NCBI GenBank assembly: GCA_944388615.1
Contig: CALXJL010000016.1
Span: 1 to 19,230, forward strand
Direction of reading: 5' to 3'
Origin: an uncultured Clostridia bacterium
GTDB taxonomy: Bacteria > Bacillota > Clostridia > TANB77 > CAG-508
DNA: 19,230 nucleotides
The translations under genes and the position numbers were made by a program. Positions within the stretch are counted from its first letter, which is position 1; each line of letters begins with the position of its first letter. Below the pieces are notes generated by a model. It had not been told where the DNA came from. It saw only the letters and a list, made by a program, of their open reading frames with translations, and made no database searches. Shown here piece by piece: positions 1-7,601 of this stretch.

Positions 1-778
1 TAGAACCAAATCTATTTTTTACACCTCTCAATATCCTATAGGAAAAATATCTTTCTCCTTCAAGATATAATACTGTATCTACCATATGTTCTAAAACCCT
101 TGGTCCTGCAATATTTCCGTCTTTTGTGACATGACCAATTATTATTGTGGTTATAGCATTTGCTTTACATACTCTCATAATTCTTGCTGTAATCTCTCTT
201 ACTTGACTCACAGTACCTGCTGCAGATGTTATATCTGAACTGTACATAGTTTGAATAGAATCTATAATAACTAATTTAGGATTTTGTTCAAGTATATTAT
301 CTTCTATTATATCTATATCAGTCTCTCCTAAAAAAAGTAAATCATCATTATTAATATTCAGTCTATCTGCTCTAAGCTTTATTTGATCAGCAGACTCTTC
401 TCCAGATACATACAAAACTTTACCTTCACCCTGAACCTTATCACAAATCTGTAATATCAAAGTTGATTTACCAATACCAGGTTCACCACCAAGCAAAACT
501 AATGATCCTTTAACAAGACCTCCACCAAGTACTCTATCTAATTCACCAATTCCTGTAGATACCCTAGTTTCTACTTTACCTTCAACTGAATTAAGTTTCA
601 TAGGCTTAGACTGTGTTCTTCCATTTGTCCCTTTAGAGCCAACCGTTCTTGTGTCTACTTTTGCAATCTTCTCCTCAAAAAAAGAATTCCACTCATTACA
701 AGCAGGACATCTACCAAGCCATTTAGCAGACTCATATCCACATTCATTACAAACAAACACACTCTTTGCTTTTGCCAT
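1..778 (-). CDS. radA: DNA repair protein RadA/Sms, C-terminus cut by window edge
   Basis: RadA is a RecA-like ATPase that drives branch migration in homologous recombination. The 259 visible residues show the N-terminal zinc finger (C10, C13, C24, C27), Walker A GEPGIGKST at about 98-106, a Walker B-like LVIIDSIQT at about 169-177, and the RadA signature KNRFG at 254-258, just before the edge. The C-terminal Lon-like domain is outside the window. The start is ATG at 778, with AAGGAGG at 791-797 and a rather long 12-base gap. It is the last minus-strand gene here; the 111 bases before it show no convincing promoter. The identification rests on seen motifs and is secure. Confidence 0.96.
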   Translation of the reverse strand, partial: MAKAKSVFVCNECGYESAKWLGRCPACNEWNSFFEEKIAKVDTRTVGSKGTNGRTQSKPMKLNSVEGKVETRVSTGIGELDRVLGGGLVKGSLVLLGGEPGIGKSTLILQICDKVQGEGKVLYVSGEESADQIKLRADRLNINNDDLLFLGETDIDIIEDNILEQNPKLVIIDSIQTMYSSDITSAAGTVSQVREITARIMRVCKANAITTIIIGHVTKDGNIAGPRVLEHMVDTVLYLEGERYFSYRILRGVKNRFGS

Positions 779-889
779 AGTGTCAGTATACCTCCTTAAG
801 TGATAATTTTTATAACGGTTTCAACACGGCTATTGCCATTATGTTGATAATACTACATTTTCTTGCATTTTGCAATTTTTTTATTTTTA

Positions 890-2134
890 CTAATATTGCA
901 AACTATTAGAATCTAAAAGAAAATCATATATACTCATTATTATTATTCCATTTTCATAACGTGATTTTTTTATATTATCTCCTACAATTATTATTTTCTT
1001 AAAAAAGTCATTTACATTTAATAATGATTTCTGCTCTTGAGCAACTTTTTCAGGTGTTTTCATCTCTAATGCTGATTGAATATAAATTTTGTTGTTTCCT
1101 TTATTTGCAACAAAGTCAATTTCTAATTGTTTTTTGCTGTTCCCTTCTCTTATTTCAACTGATCCTACATCAACATTATATCCACGTTTTCTTAATTCTA
1201 AATAAATTACATTTTCCATTGTATGTGATATCTCTTCACTTTGTCTAAAATCTAAAAATGAATTTCTGATTCCCATATCAGTAAAATAATATTTTTGTGG
1301 AGTTTCTATAAATCTTTTTCCTCTTACGTCAAAACGTCTTGCTTTTTCTATAATAAATGCATTTTGTAAATATTCCAAGTAGTTATATATTGTTTTGTCA
1401 GTCATTGTTGAACTTCTATCTCGTTCTTTAAACACATTTGATAATTTTAATGGATTTGTTAATGAACCTATATCAGATGCTATTATTTGTACTAACATTT
1501 CTAATTCTTCTTTATTTTTAATATTATTTCTTTCAACAATATCATTAATATATACATTTTCTTTTTGTGTCTTTAAATAATTTGTTTTAGCATTATCTGT
1601 TTTAGAAAGTAAAGTTAATGGTAATCCTCCATAAGTATAATATTCATTTAAAGCCTTTTCCTCACTTCCTTCATATACAGAGAAAAATTCATCAAAAGAT
1701 AAAGGATAAATTCTTATTTCATCCCCTCTACCTCTAAATTCCGTTACAATATCTGATGATAAAAATTTTGAATTACTTCCGGTTACATATATTTCAACAT
1801 TACTTATATGCATAAATCCTATTAAAACTGATTCAAATTCTTTAACTTGTTGTATCTCATCTAATATTAAGTAATACTTTTTATCATCAACAATTAAACT
1901 TCTTATATATTCGTCAAGTACATCTGGATCTAAATACTTACTATTTGCTCTCTCATCTAAACTTAATTTTATAATATGATCTTGCTGTACTCCTTGCTGG
2001 ATAAGGTAATCTTTAAAAATTGGGTCTAATAAATAAGATTTTCCACATCTTCTTATTCCAGTAACTATTTTTATAAGTCCATTGTCCATTCTATCTATAA
2101 GTTCATTTAAGTAAAAGTCTCTTTTTATCTCCAT
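890..2134 (-). CDS. AAA_14 / DUF4143 family ATP-binding protein
   Basis: A 414-residue ATPase of the widespread AAA_14-DUF4143 type, whose cellular role is not established. Seen: Walker A GIRRCGKS at 26-33, Walker B YYLILDEIQ at 87-95, a sensor-like TGSNSKFLS at 119-127, and GRGDE near 135, a likely arginine finger. The C-terminus carries ENVIYLELRKRGY and EIDFVA...YIQ, the PD-(D/E)XK-nuclease-like fold of DUF4143, in which the usual catalytic lysine position reads Q. The open frame runs 48 codons further upstream, but that stretch is two DNA palindromes 75 bases apart read as a lysine-rich repeat. The true start is ATG at 2134, with GGAGG at 2143-2147 and an 8-base gap. It is transcribed alone from the promoter at 2187-2215. 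Confidence 0.9.
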   Translation of the reverse strand: MEIKRDFYLNELIDRMDNGLIKIVTGIRRCGKSYLLDPIFKDYLIQQGVQQDHIIKLSLDERANSKYLDPDVLDEYIRSLIVDDKKYYLILDEIQQVKEFESVLIGFMHISNVEIYVTGSNSKFLSSDIVTEFRGRGDEIRIYPLSFDEFFSVYEGSEEKALNEYYTYGGLPLTLLSKTDNAKTNYLKTQKENVYINDIVERNNIKNKEELEMLVQIIASDIGSLTNPLKLSNVFKERDRSSTMTDKTIYNYLEYLQNAFIIEKARRFDVRGKRFIETPQKYYFTDMGIRNSFLDFRQSEEISHTMENVIYLELRKRGYNVDVGSVEIREGNSKKQLEIDFVANKGNNKIYIQSALEMKTPEKVAQEQKSLLNVNDFFKKIIIVGDNIKKSRYENGIIIMSIYDFLLDSNSLQY

Positions 2135-2148
2135 AGCTCGAACCTCCA

Positions 2149-2184
2149 TTACGAATTTTTTCCGTTTATGGAACTTTTTCGTAA
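2149..2184. repeat. 36-bp palindrome, copy A (at predicted transcription start)
   Basis: The architecture is symmetrical: outer arms TTACGAA / TTCGTAA, inner arms TTCC / GGAA, centre GTTTAT. It covers the predicted transcription start of the DUF4143 ATPase gene and ends two bases before its ribosome binding site. It could be an operator or a 5'-leader hairpin. It differs from copy B at a single centre base. Confidence 0.85.
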
Positions 2185-2186
2185 TA

Positions 2187-2215
2187 ATTATATCAATCTT
2201 TTTTAATTTAGTCAA
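2187..2215 (-). promoter_or_regulatory. Sigma-A promoter of the DUF4143 ATPase gene
   Basis: TTGACT (2215-2210), 17 bases, TATAAT (2192-2187): five of six bases at -35 and all six at -10. The predicted start is near 2180, inside palindrome copy A. The promoter lies exactly in the interval between the two palindromes. Confidence 0.8.
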
Positions 2216-2223
2216 TTCTTTTA

Positions 2224-2259
2224 TTACGAATTTTTTCCGTTTACGGAACTTTTTCGTAA
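2224..2259. repeat. 36-bp palindrome, copy B (upstream of -35)
   Basis: Same unit as the copy at 2149-2184, offset by exactly 75 bp. Outer arms are TTACGAA / TTCGTAA; the inner arms are the longer TTCCGT / ACGGAA, because the centre is GTTTAC. Both copies also share the flanking TATAATTA on the minus strand, so the duplicated unit is larger than the palindrome. It sits upstream of the -35 box, where a second operator for a looping repressor would be placed. Confidence 0.85.
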
Positions 2260-2308
2260 TAATTATATGTATTTTCAATATAAATATACACTTTTTACTA
2301 TAAGAACA

Positions 2309-3067
2309 TTATCTTGCAAGCCATCCGCCATCTACAGGTATTGTTGTTCCATGTATATAATCTGATGCTGAAGATGCTAAAAATACCACTGTTCCTGCTA
2401 AGTCATCCGGTGTTCCCCATCTTCCTGCTGGAATTCTTTCTAGTATTTCCGCACTTCTCTTTTCATCATCTCTTAATTGTTTTGTATTGTCTGTTGCCAT
2501 ATATCCTGGTGCTATTGCATTTACACATATTCCTTTTTCTGCCCATTCATTTGCTAATGCTTTTGTTAGTCCCATAACTCCACTTTTACTTGCTGTGTAT
2601 GCTGGAACTCTTATTCCTCCTTGATATGATAACATTGATGCTATATTTATTATTTTTCCTCCTTTTCCCTGTTTTACAAATTCTTTTGCTACTCTTTGGC
2701 TCAAGAAAAATAATGTTTTTAAATTGATATTTAGTATATCATCCCAATCTTGCATAGTATAATTTATTGCATCCTCTCTTCTTATAATTCCCGCATTATT
2801 TACTAAAATATCTACTCTTCCCATTTTTTGAATTGTCTCTTCCACTATATAATCTATTTTATCTACTTTTATTAGATCTGCATTGATTCCTAAAAATCTC
2901 TTACTTATTCTCTCTATCTCATTTTTTGTTTCTTCTAAAGATGATGTTCCTATTCCAACTATATCCGCACCTGCTTTTGCTAATGCTATACTCATTCCTT
3001 GTCCTAATCCTTTTGATGCTCCTGTTACAATTGCTACTTTTCCATCTAAATTAAACATTTTATTCAT
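2309..3067 (-). CDS. kduD: Short-chain dehydrogenase, KduD-like (2-dehydro-3-deoxy-D-gluconate 5-dehydrogenase)
   Basis: A 252-residue classical SDR with TGASKGLG at 15-22 (cofactor binding), NNAG at 90-93, and the catalytic set S144, Y157, K161. The stretch NNAGIIRREDAI and the end PVDGGWLAR are typical of KduD, which acts in breakdown of unsaturated uronates from pectin-like polymers. No other uronate gene is visible, so the exact substrate is an inference; a generic sugar or gluconate dehydrogenase is the alternative. The start at 3067 is chosen because AAAGGA at 3080-3085 abuts the more upstream ATG (3079) with no gap. No clear promoter; it may depend on read-through past the hairpin at 3101-3120. 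Confidence 0.75.
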   Translation of the reverse strand: MNKMFNLDGKVAIVTGASKGLGQGMSIALAKAGADIVGIGTSSLEETKNEIERISKRFLGINADLIKVDKIDYIVEETIQKMGRVDILVNNAGIIRREDAINYTMQDWDDILNINLKTLFFLSQRVAKEFVKQGKGGKIINIASMLSYQGGIRVPAYTASKSGVMGLTKALANEWAEKGICVNAIAPGYMATDNTKQLRDDEKRSAEILERIPAGRWGTPDDLAGTVVFLASSASDYIHGTTIPVDGGWLAR

Positions 3068-3100
3068 AATAATTCTCATTCCTTTCTAACCTATAAATTA

Positions 3101-3120
3101 TGGGTGGCAACAGCCACCCA
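3101..3120. terminator. Hairpin between the 98-residue gene and kduD
   Basis: A perfect 8-bp stem, TGGGTGGC / GCCACCCA, with loop AACA, five bases after the stop of the 98-residue gene. Read in the minus direction the following bases (ATAATTTATAG) are only weakly T-rich, so it may be a leaky terminator or a processing hairpin rather than a full stop. Confidence 0.55.
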
Positions 3121-3125
3121 AACTT

Positions 3126-3422
3126 TCATTCTTCTGGAGAGTACAAAGAAATCAAGTATGCGTCAGACTTATACTTGATAAGCACTAATGCTTCTTTTTT
3201 AGGATTAAAAGAATCATACGGTATTCTTTTTCCTTCCTGAACAAGCACAGTTCCATCTTTTGCACATTTCCTTGCAACACCTGAAAGATCAGTTACACAA
3301 TCCTCCACACATACTCGGATATCTAATCTTTTTGCGTTTTGATTTATCCAAAATCGATTCGTATAATTTATGCACCGATTATTGGCTTCATCAAGAACCT
3401 TCTTTATCCATGTTGCTTCCAT
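3126..3422 (-). CDS. Hypothetical protein, 98 residues
   Basis: I do not recognise this protein. It has no signal peptide or membrane segment. It has four cysteines (C17, C38, C42, C53), the middle pair as CVEDC, and a C-terminal half with short hydrophobic strands (EALVLIKYKSDAYLISLY), suggesting a small soluble alpha/beta fold. A strong ribosome binding site (GGAGG at 3432-3436) precedes ATG at 3422. A consensus-like promoter at 3454-3482 makes it an independent unit rather than the tail of the fatty-acid operon, although read-through from fabZ is possible. The good start signals and own promoter argue that it is a real gene. Confidence 0.7.
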   Translation of the reverse strand: MEATWIKKVLDEANNRCINYTNRFWINQNAKRLDIRVCVEDCVTDLSGVARKCAKDGTVLVQEGKRIPYDSFNPKKEALVLIKYKSDAYLISLYSPEE

Positions 3423-3453
3423 AAGAACACCTCCAAAGATTTTTAGTACTGCT

Positions 3454-3482
3454 ATTATATATCATTTTCTAATGTATTTCAA
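3454..3482 (-). promoter_or_regulatory. Sigma-A promoter of the 98-residue gene
   Basis: TTGAAA (3482-3477), 17 bases, TATAAT (3459-3454). The predicted start is near 3447, giving a leader of about 25 bases that holds the GGAGG site. Confidence 0.78.
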
Positions 3483-3510
3483 GTGTTCCCCTCAATCTAT
3501 TAACAACATT

Positions 3511-3954
3511 TTATACAACTGCAAATGTAAGTTCTCCTTTTACTGCTACTTTTCCATCTACTGTTGCTATTGCTTCTCCTATTCCTATTGGTCCTTTTCT
3601 TTTTATTATTTTTACTTCTAGTTTTAGTACATCTCCTGGTATTACTTGTTTTTTGAATCTTAATTTGTCTACTCCTCCAAATAGTGCATTCTTTCCTTTG
3701 TATTCATCTAGTGATAATATTGCTACTGCACCTGTTTGGGCCAATGCTTCTATTATTAGCACTCCTGGCATTATTGGATTCCCTGGAAAGTGTCCTTCAA
3801 AATGTGGTTCGTTTACACATACATTTTTATATGCTATGCAACTTTCTCCTGGTACATATGATTCTACTTTATCTATCATTAAAAATGGACTTCTTTGTGG
3901 AATAATTTCTTTTATTCCATTTATATCTAAACTTTTTGTTTCTTTTTCTTCCAT
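3511..3954 (-). CDS. fabZ: 3-hydroxyacyl-[acyl-carrier-protein] dehydratase FabZ
   Basis: FabZ dehydrates 3-hydroxyacyl-ACP to trans-2-enoyl-ACP in the elongation cycle of type II fatty acid synthesis. The 147-residue length fits the family. The hot-dog fold signature is HFEGHFPGNPIMPGVLIIEA, with catalytic H55 and E69; IIPQRSPFLMIDKV near the N-terminus is also typical. The start has AAAGGAGA with an 8-base gap. It is the last gene of the birA-fabH-fabD-fabG-fabF-accB-fabZ run. No good terminator hairpin follows it. Confidence 0.97.
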   Translation of the reverse strand: MEEKETKSLDINGIKEIIPQRSPFLMIDKVESYVPGESCIAYKNVCVNEPHFEGHFPGNPIMPGVLIIEALAQTGAVAILSLDEYKGKNALFGGVDKLRFKKQVIPGDVLKLEVKIIKRKGPIGIGEAIATVDGKVAVKGELTFAVV

Positions 3955-4020
3955 TATATTTTTCTCCTTTACATTATATTGTTGAAAAAATAATATTTCC
4001 CAAATACTCTTTACACATCC

Positions 4021-4470
4021 CTATTTTATTTTAAATAAAACAGTTCCATATTCTACCATATCCTCATCTTTACAACAGATTTCTACGATTTCACCATCGT
4101 ATTCAGATTCAATTTCATTCATTAGTTTCATTGCCTCTAATATGCATAATACATCACCTTTTTTTACTTTGTCACCAACTTTTACAAACTCTTTTGCTTT
4201 TGGGGATGGTTTTCCATAATATGTTCCAACCATAGGTGCTGTAACTTTTTTATAATTATCTTCTTTTTCTTCTACCTTTTTATCCTCTTGCTCCTTTGTT
4301 TCTGGCATTCCAACTTCATTTGCCACTTTTATTTCTTGTGGCCCTACCATTACTGTTTTTGCTTCTTTTTTCATACTAATCTTTATTCCATCTGGAAATT
4401 CTATCTCTACTTCTGTTAATTTTGACTCTCCCATATCATCCATTAATTTTTTTATCTCTTTATAATCCAT
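4021..4470 (-). CDS. accB: Biotin carboxyl carrier protein of acetyl-CoA carboxylase
   Basis: AccB carries biotin between the carboxylase and carboxyltransferase parts of acetyl-CoA carboxylase, which makes malonyl-CoA for FabD. The 149 residues comprise an N-terminal helical part, a charged Glu/Lys-rich linker at about 55-75, and a biotinyl domain from about 77, with EAMKLMNEIE and the biotin-accepting K115. The start ATG at 4470 has AGGAGG with a 7-base gap; the open frame upstream of it (to 4509) has no such signal. The ligase expected to biotinylate it is encoded at the head of the same operon. accC, accD and accA are not in the window. Confidence 0.96.
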   Translation of the reverse strand: MDYKEIKKLMDDMGESKLTEVEIEFPDGIKISMKKEAKTVMVGPQEIKVANEVGMPETKEQEDKKVEEKEDNYKKVTAPMVGTYYGKPSPKAKEFVKVGDKVKKGDVLCILEAMKLMNEIESEYDGEIVEICCKDEDMVEYGTVLFKIK

Positions 4471-4526
4471 GATTCTACCTCCTAATTTAGACTTATATAT
4501 TAAATCCATGTTATTACTATATTTCT

Positions 4527-5765
4527 CTATTCTTCATATTTCTTTAGTATGATTGTACTATTATGACCACCAAATCCTAATGAATTTGACATAGCATATT
4601 TTACTTCCATATTTCTACCTTTGTTTGGAACTATATCCAAATCACATTCTTCATCTGGTACTTTATAATTAATTGTTGGAGGTACAAATGAATCTTGTAT
4701 TGCTTTAGCACAAACTATAGCTTCTATTCCTCCTGCTGCACCTAGCATATGTGCTGTATTACTCTTTGTTGAACTTACCATCACATTTTTACTTGCATCT
4801 CCAAATGCTGTTTTTATTGCCATTGTTTCACCTGAATCATTTAAATGTGTTGATGTTCCATGTGCATTTATATATGTAATATCTTCTGGCTTTATTTTAG
4901 CATCTTGCATTGCATTTTCCATAGCTCTTGCTCCACCTTCACCATTTGGAGCTGGTGAAGTAATGTGATATGCATCAGATGTTGCAGCATATCCTACTAT
5001 TTCTGCATATATTTTAGCTCCTCTTTTTTTAGCATGCTCCAATTCTTCTAATATTAGTATTCCTGCACCTTCTCCCATAACAAATCCGCTTCTTTCTTTA
5101 TCAAATGGAATACTAGCTCTTGTTTTATCTGTAGCTTGTGATAAAGCCTTTAAATTCGCAAAACCTGAAATTCCTGTTGGTGTAATAGATGCCTCTGTTC
5201 CACCTGCTATTATAGCATCTTGATATCCATGTTTTATTATTCTGTAACTTTCTCCTATAGAATGTGTACCAGTTGCACATGCTGTTACCATTGCAAAAGA
5301 CTCACCTTTAGCACCTGTTTCTATTGATACATTTCCAGCAGCCATATTAACTATTGACATTGGTATAAACATTGGTGAAATTCTATCCACTCCTTTTTTT
5401 ATAGCAACTTCATTTTGAGCTTCTATTGTTTGAAGTCCACCAATTCCTGAACTTACAGCTACACCAACTCTTGTCATGTCTGTATTTTCTGGTGTTATTC
5501 CACTATCTGCCATAGCCTCTTTTGCTGCAATTATAGCAAATTGTGAAAATCTATCAATTCTTTTTGCAGTCCTTTTATCCATATAATCTTCTGGATTATA
5601 ATCTTTTACCTCTGCTGCTAATTTTACTTTTTGGTTGGTGGTATCCATTAATGTTATTTCATCAATACCACACTTTCCTTCTTTTATTCCTTTCCAAAAT
5701 TCATCTACATTTTTTCCAATTGGAGTTATTGCTCCTAATCCTGTTATTACTACTCTTCTCTCCAT
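4527..5765 (-). CDS. fabF: Beta-ketoacyl-ACP synthase II (FabF)
   Basis: Condenses malonyl-ACP with a growing acyl-ACP. The 412 residues show the thiolase-fold catalytic triad: C163 (VTACATGT), H302 (NAHGTSTHLND) and H339 (KSNTAHMLGAAGG), nearly the numbering of E. coli FabF. The C-terminal NSLGFGGHNSTIIL is also typical. The start at 5765 (MERRVVITGLG) follows AAGGAAGG; the nine extra codons upstream overlap that site. The 56-base gap to fabG leaves no room for the acpP gene that sits there in many bacteria. Confidence 0.97.
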   Translation of the reverse strand: MERRVVITGLGAITPIGKNVDEFWKGIKEGKCGIDEITLMDTTNQKVKLAAEVKDYNPEDYMDKRTAKRIDRFSQFAIIAAKEAMADSGITPENTDMTRVGVAVSSGIGGLQTIEAQNEVAIKKGVDRISPMFIPMSIVNMAAGNVSIETGAKGESFAMVTACATGTHSIGESYRIIKHGYQDAIIAGGTEASITPTGISGFANLKALSQATDKTRASIPFDKERSGFVMGEGAGILILEELEHAKKRGAKIYAEIVGYAATSDAYHITSPAPNGEGGARAMENAMQDAKIKPEDITYINAHGTSTHLNDSGETMAIKTAFGDASKNVMVSSTKSNTAHMLGAAGGIEAIVCAKAIQDSFVPPTINYKVPDEECDLDIVPNKGRNMEVKYAMSNSLGFGGHNSTIILKKYEE

Positions 5766-5821
5766 TTTCCAACCCTTCCTTATTTTTTTCAAAACATTGA
5801 CATTTTACATAATATTGTTTG

Positions 5822-6562
5822 TTACATTATCATTCCACCATCTACATTTAAAACTTGACCTGTTATATATGTATTCTCATCACCAGCTAGGAAATATACT
5901 GCATTTGCAACTTCTTCTGCAGTTCCCATTTTCTTCAAAGGAATTTGCTCATTTATATGCTCTTTTACACTATCTGATAACACATCTGTCATATCGGTTC
6001 TAATAAAACCAGGTGCTATACAATTAGCCAATATGTTTCTACTAGCAAGCTCTTTTGCTAAACTTTTTGTAAAACCTATTATCCCTGCTTTAGAAGCTGC
6101 GTAATTTGCTTGACCTGCATTTCCACTTACTCCAACTACAGATGATATACTAACTATTTTTCCATTTCTTTGTTTCATCATATAAGGCACAACTGTTTTT
6201 GTTGCATTAAATGTTCCTTTTAAGTTTACATCTATTACTTTTGAAAAGTCTTCTTCTTTCATTCTCATTAATAACATATCTTTTGTTATACCTGCATTAT
6301 TTACTAATACATCTATTCTACCAAATTTCTCTATAGCTTTTTTAGCCATTTCCTCACAAGCAGCAAAATCTGTTATATCTGTTTTAATGAATAAAGTTTC
6401 TATATTATTTCCATTTTCTAGATATTCTCTAAGTTCATCTAAATTAGTGTTATCTGAAATATAATTAATTACTAAATTATAATCATTATCTGCAAACTTT
6501 TTTGCAATTGCCTTTCCTATACCTCTTGATCCACCTGTTATTAAAGCCACCTTTTTTTCCAT
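5822..6562 (-). CDS. fabG: 3-oxoacyl-[acyl-carrier-protein] reductase FabG
   Basis: An NADPH-dependent ketoreductase of the fatty acid elongation cycle. It is 246 residues, the usual length. Seen: TGGSRGIGKA at 9-18 for cofactor binding, NNAGITKD from 88, catalytic S141, Y154 (QANYAASKAG) and K158, and the C-terminal TGQVLNVDGGM. The start ATG at 6562 has AAAGGA about 11 bases upstream; a TTG further upstream (6583) overlaps the ribosome binding site and was rejected. It lies between fabD and fabF in the operon. Confidence 0.96.
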   Translation of the reverse strand: MEKKVALITGGSRGIGKAIAKKFADNDYNLVINYISDNTNLDELREYLENGNNIETLFIKTDITDFAACEEMAKKAIEKFGRIDVLVNNAGITKDMLLMRMKEEDFSKVIDVNLKGTFNATKTVVPYMMKQRNGKIVSISSVVGVSGNAGQANYAASKAGIIGFTKSLAKELASRNILANCIAPGFIRTDMTDVLSDSVKEHINEQIPLKKMGTAEEVANAVYFLAGDENTYITGQVLNVDGGMIM

Positions 6563-6622
6563 ACTAATATCAATCCTTTCCAATATGATTTTTTATAAAA
6601 TTTGTATTTTATACCACAAACA

Positions 6623-7582
6623 TTAAGCATTAATAATACTTTCAATAGATTCTACATTTGAAATAGATACAACATTTGCATCTTTAATTTCTTTTTTAAC
6701 AAAACCTGATAAAGCCTTTCCTGGACCAATTTCATAAAATGTATCAATTCCATCTTCTACCATTTTTTTCATCATTTTATCAAATCTTACTGAACTTACA
6801 ATATGTTTTGATAATATATCTACCATATTATCTTCATCTTTGTAATATTGTCCATCCAAGTTTTTTATAACTTTTACATTTCCCTTTTCAAATTTCACTT
6901 TTTCTAATTCTTTTTCATATAATCTTTTTGCTTCATTTAATTTTTCTGTATGGAATGGACCACTTGTATTTAATTTTATTACTCTTTTTGCTCCTTGCTC
7001 TTTTAATACTTCCATTATTTCTTCAATTACATCTTCATATCCAGAAATAACAGTCTGAGCAGAATAATTATAATTTGCTGGGACTACAAATTTTCCATTT
7101 TCTCTCATTTTTTGACAAACATCTTCGATTTTTTTACTATCCAAACCTATAACTGCTGCCATTGCATAATTTCCTTGTTCTACTTTATTTCCCATTAGAT
7201 ATCCTCTTTGTTTTAAAAGCTTTAAACCTTGTTCAAAAGATATAATACCTGAATAAATTAATGCTACATATTCTCCTAAACTTAATCCTACAGCCACATC
7301 TGCTTTTATTCCGTTTTCTTTTAGAACTTCTAGTATTGCTAAACTTGTTACTGCTATAGCTATTTGTGTATTTTCTGTTTTATCTAATACATTTTCTTGA
7401 ATTTCGCCATTTGATCTATATGTAGTTCTTATTCCTTCAAAACAAAGCTTACACATATCTATATCTAAAATTTGGCTTGCACTTTCATATACTTTTTTTG
7501 CACAATCATATTTTTCATAAACATCTTTTCCCATTCCTATAAATTGTGCTCCTTGTCCTGGAAACATAAACGCTATCTTCAT
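6623..7582 (-). CDS. fabD: Malonyl CoA-ACP transacylase FabD
   Basis: Transfers malonyl from CoA to acyl carrier protein. The 319 residues show FPGQGAQ at 7-13, the nucleophile S101 in VGLSLGEY, and the catalytic partner H211 in SGPFHTEKL. The C-terminal FYEIGPGKALSGFVKK matches the family. A 20-residue stretch at about 51-70 looks like a modest insertion typical of clostridial forms. The start at 7582 is chosen because AAAGG (7593-7597) lies 10 bases before it, whereas the ATG at 7591 almost touches that site. It is 19 bases downstream of fabH. Confidence 0.96.
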   Translation of the reverse strand: MKIAFMFPGQGAQFIGMGKDVYEKYDCAKKVYESASQILDIDMCKLCFEGIRTTYRSNGEIQENVLDKTENTQIAIAVTSLAILEVLKENGIKADVAVGLSLGEYVALIYSGIISFEQGLKLLKQRGYLMGNKVEQGNYAMAAVIGLDSKKIEDVCQKMRENGKFVVPANYNYSAQTVISGYEDVIEEIMEVLKEQGAKRVIKLNTSGPFHTEKLNEAKRLYEKELEKVKFEKGNVKVIKNLDGQYYKDEDNMVDILSKHIVSSVRFDKMMKKMVEDGIDTFYEIGPGKALSGFVKKEIKDANVVSISNVESIESIINA

Positions 7583-7601
7583 TTCACTCATTCCTTTACT
7601 T

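Noticed and set aside
855..885. Terminator-like hairpin TTGCA / TGCAA followed by T-run on the plus strand
   Set aside because: The stem is only five base pairs, and no plus-strand gene leads into it. In the minus direction, where the ATPase is read, the T-run is on the wrong side.
2149..2259. Two spaced repeats as a tiny CRISPR array
   Set aside because: Only two units, each strongly palindromic over its whole length, with a promoter in the only spacer and no cas genes.
5766..6622. Hidden acyl carrier protein gene near fabG
   Set aside because: I read the gaps on both sides of fabG (56 and 60 bases); neither can hold a 75-80 residue ACP, and no DSL-type phosphopantetheine motif is present.
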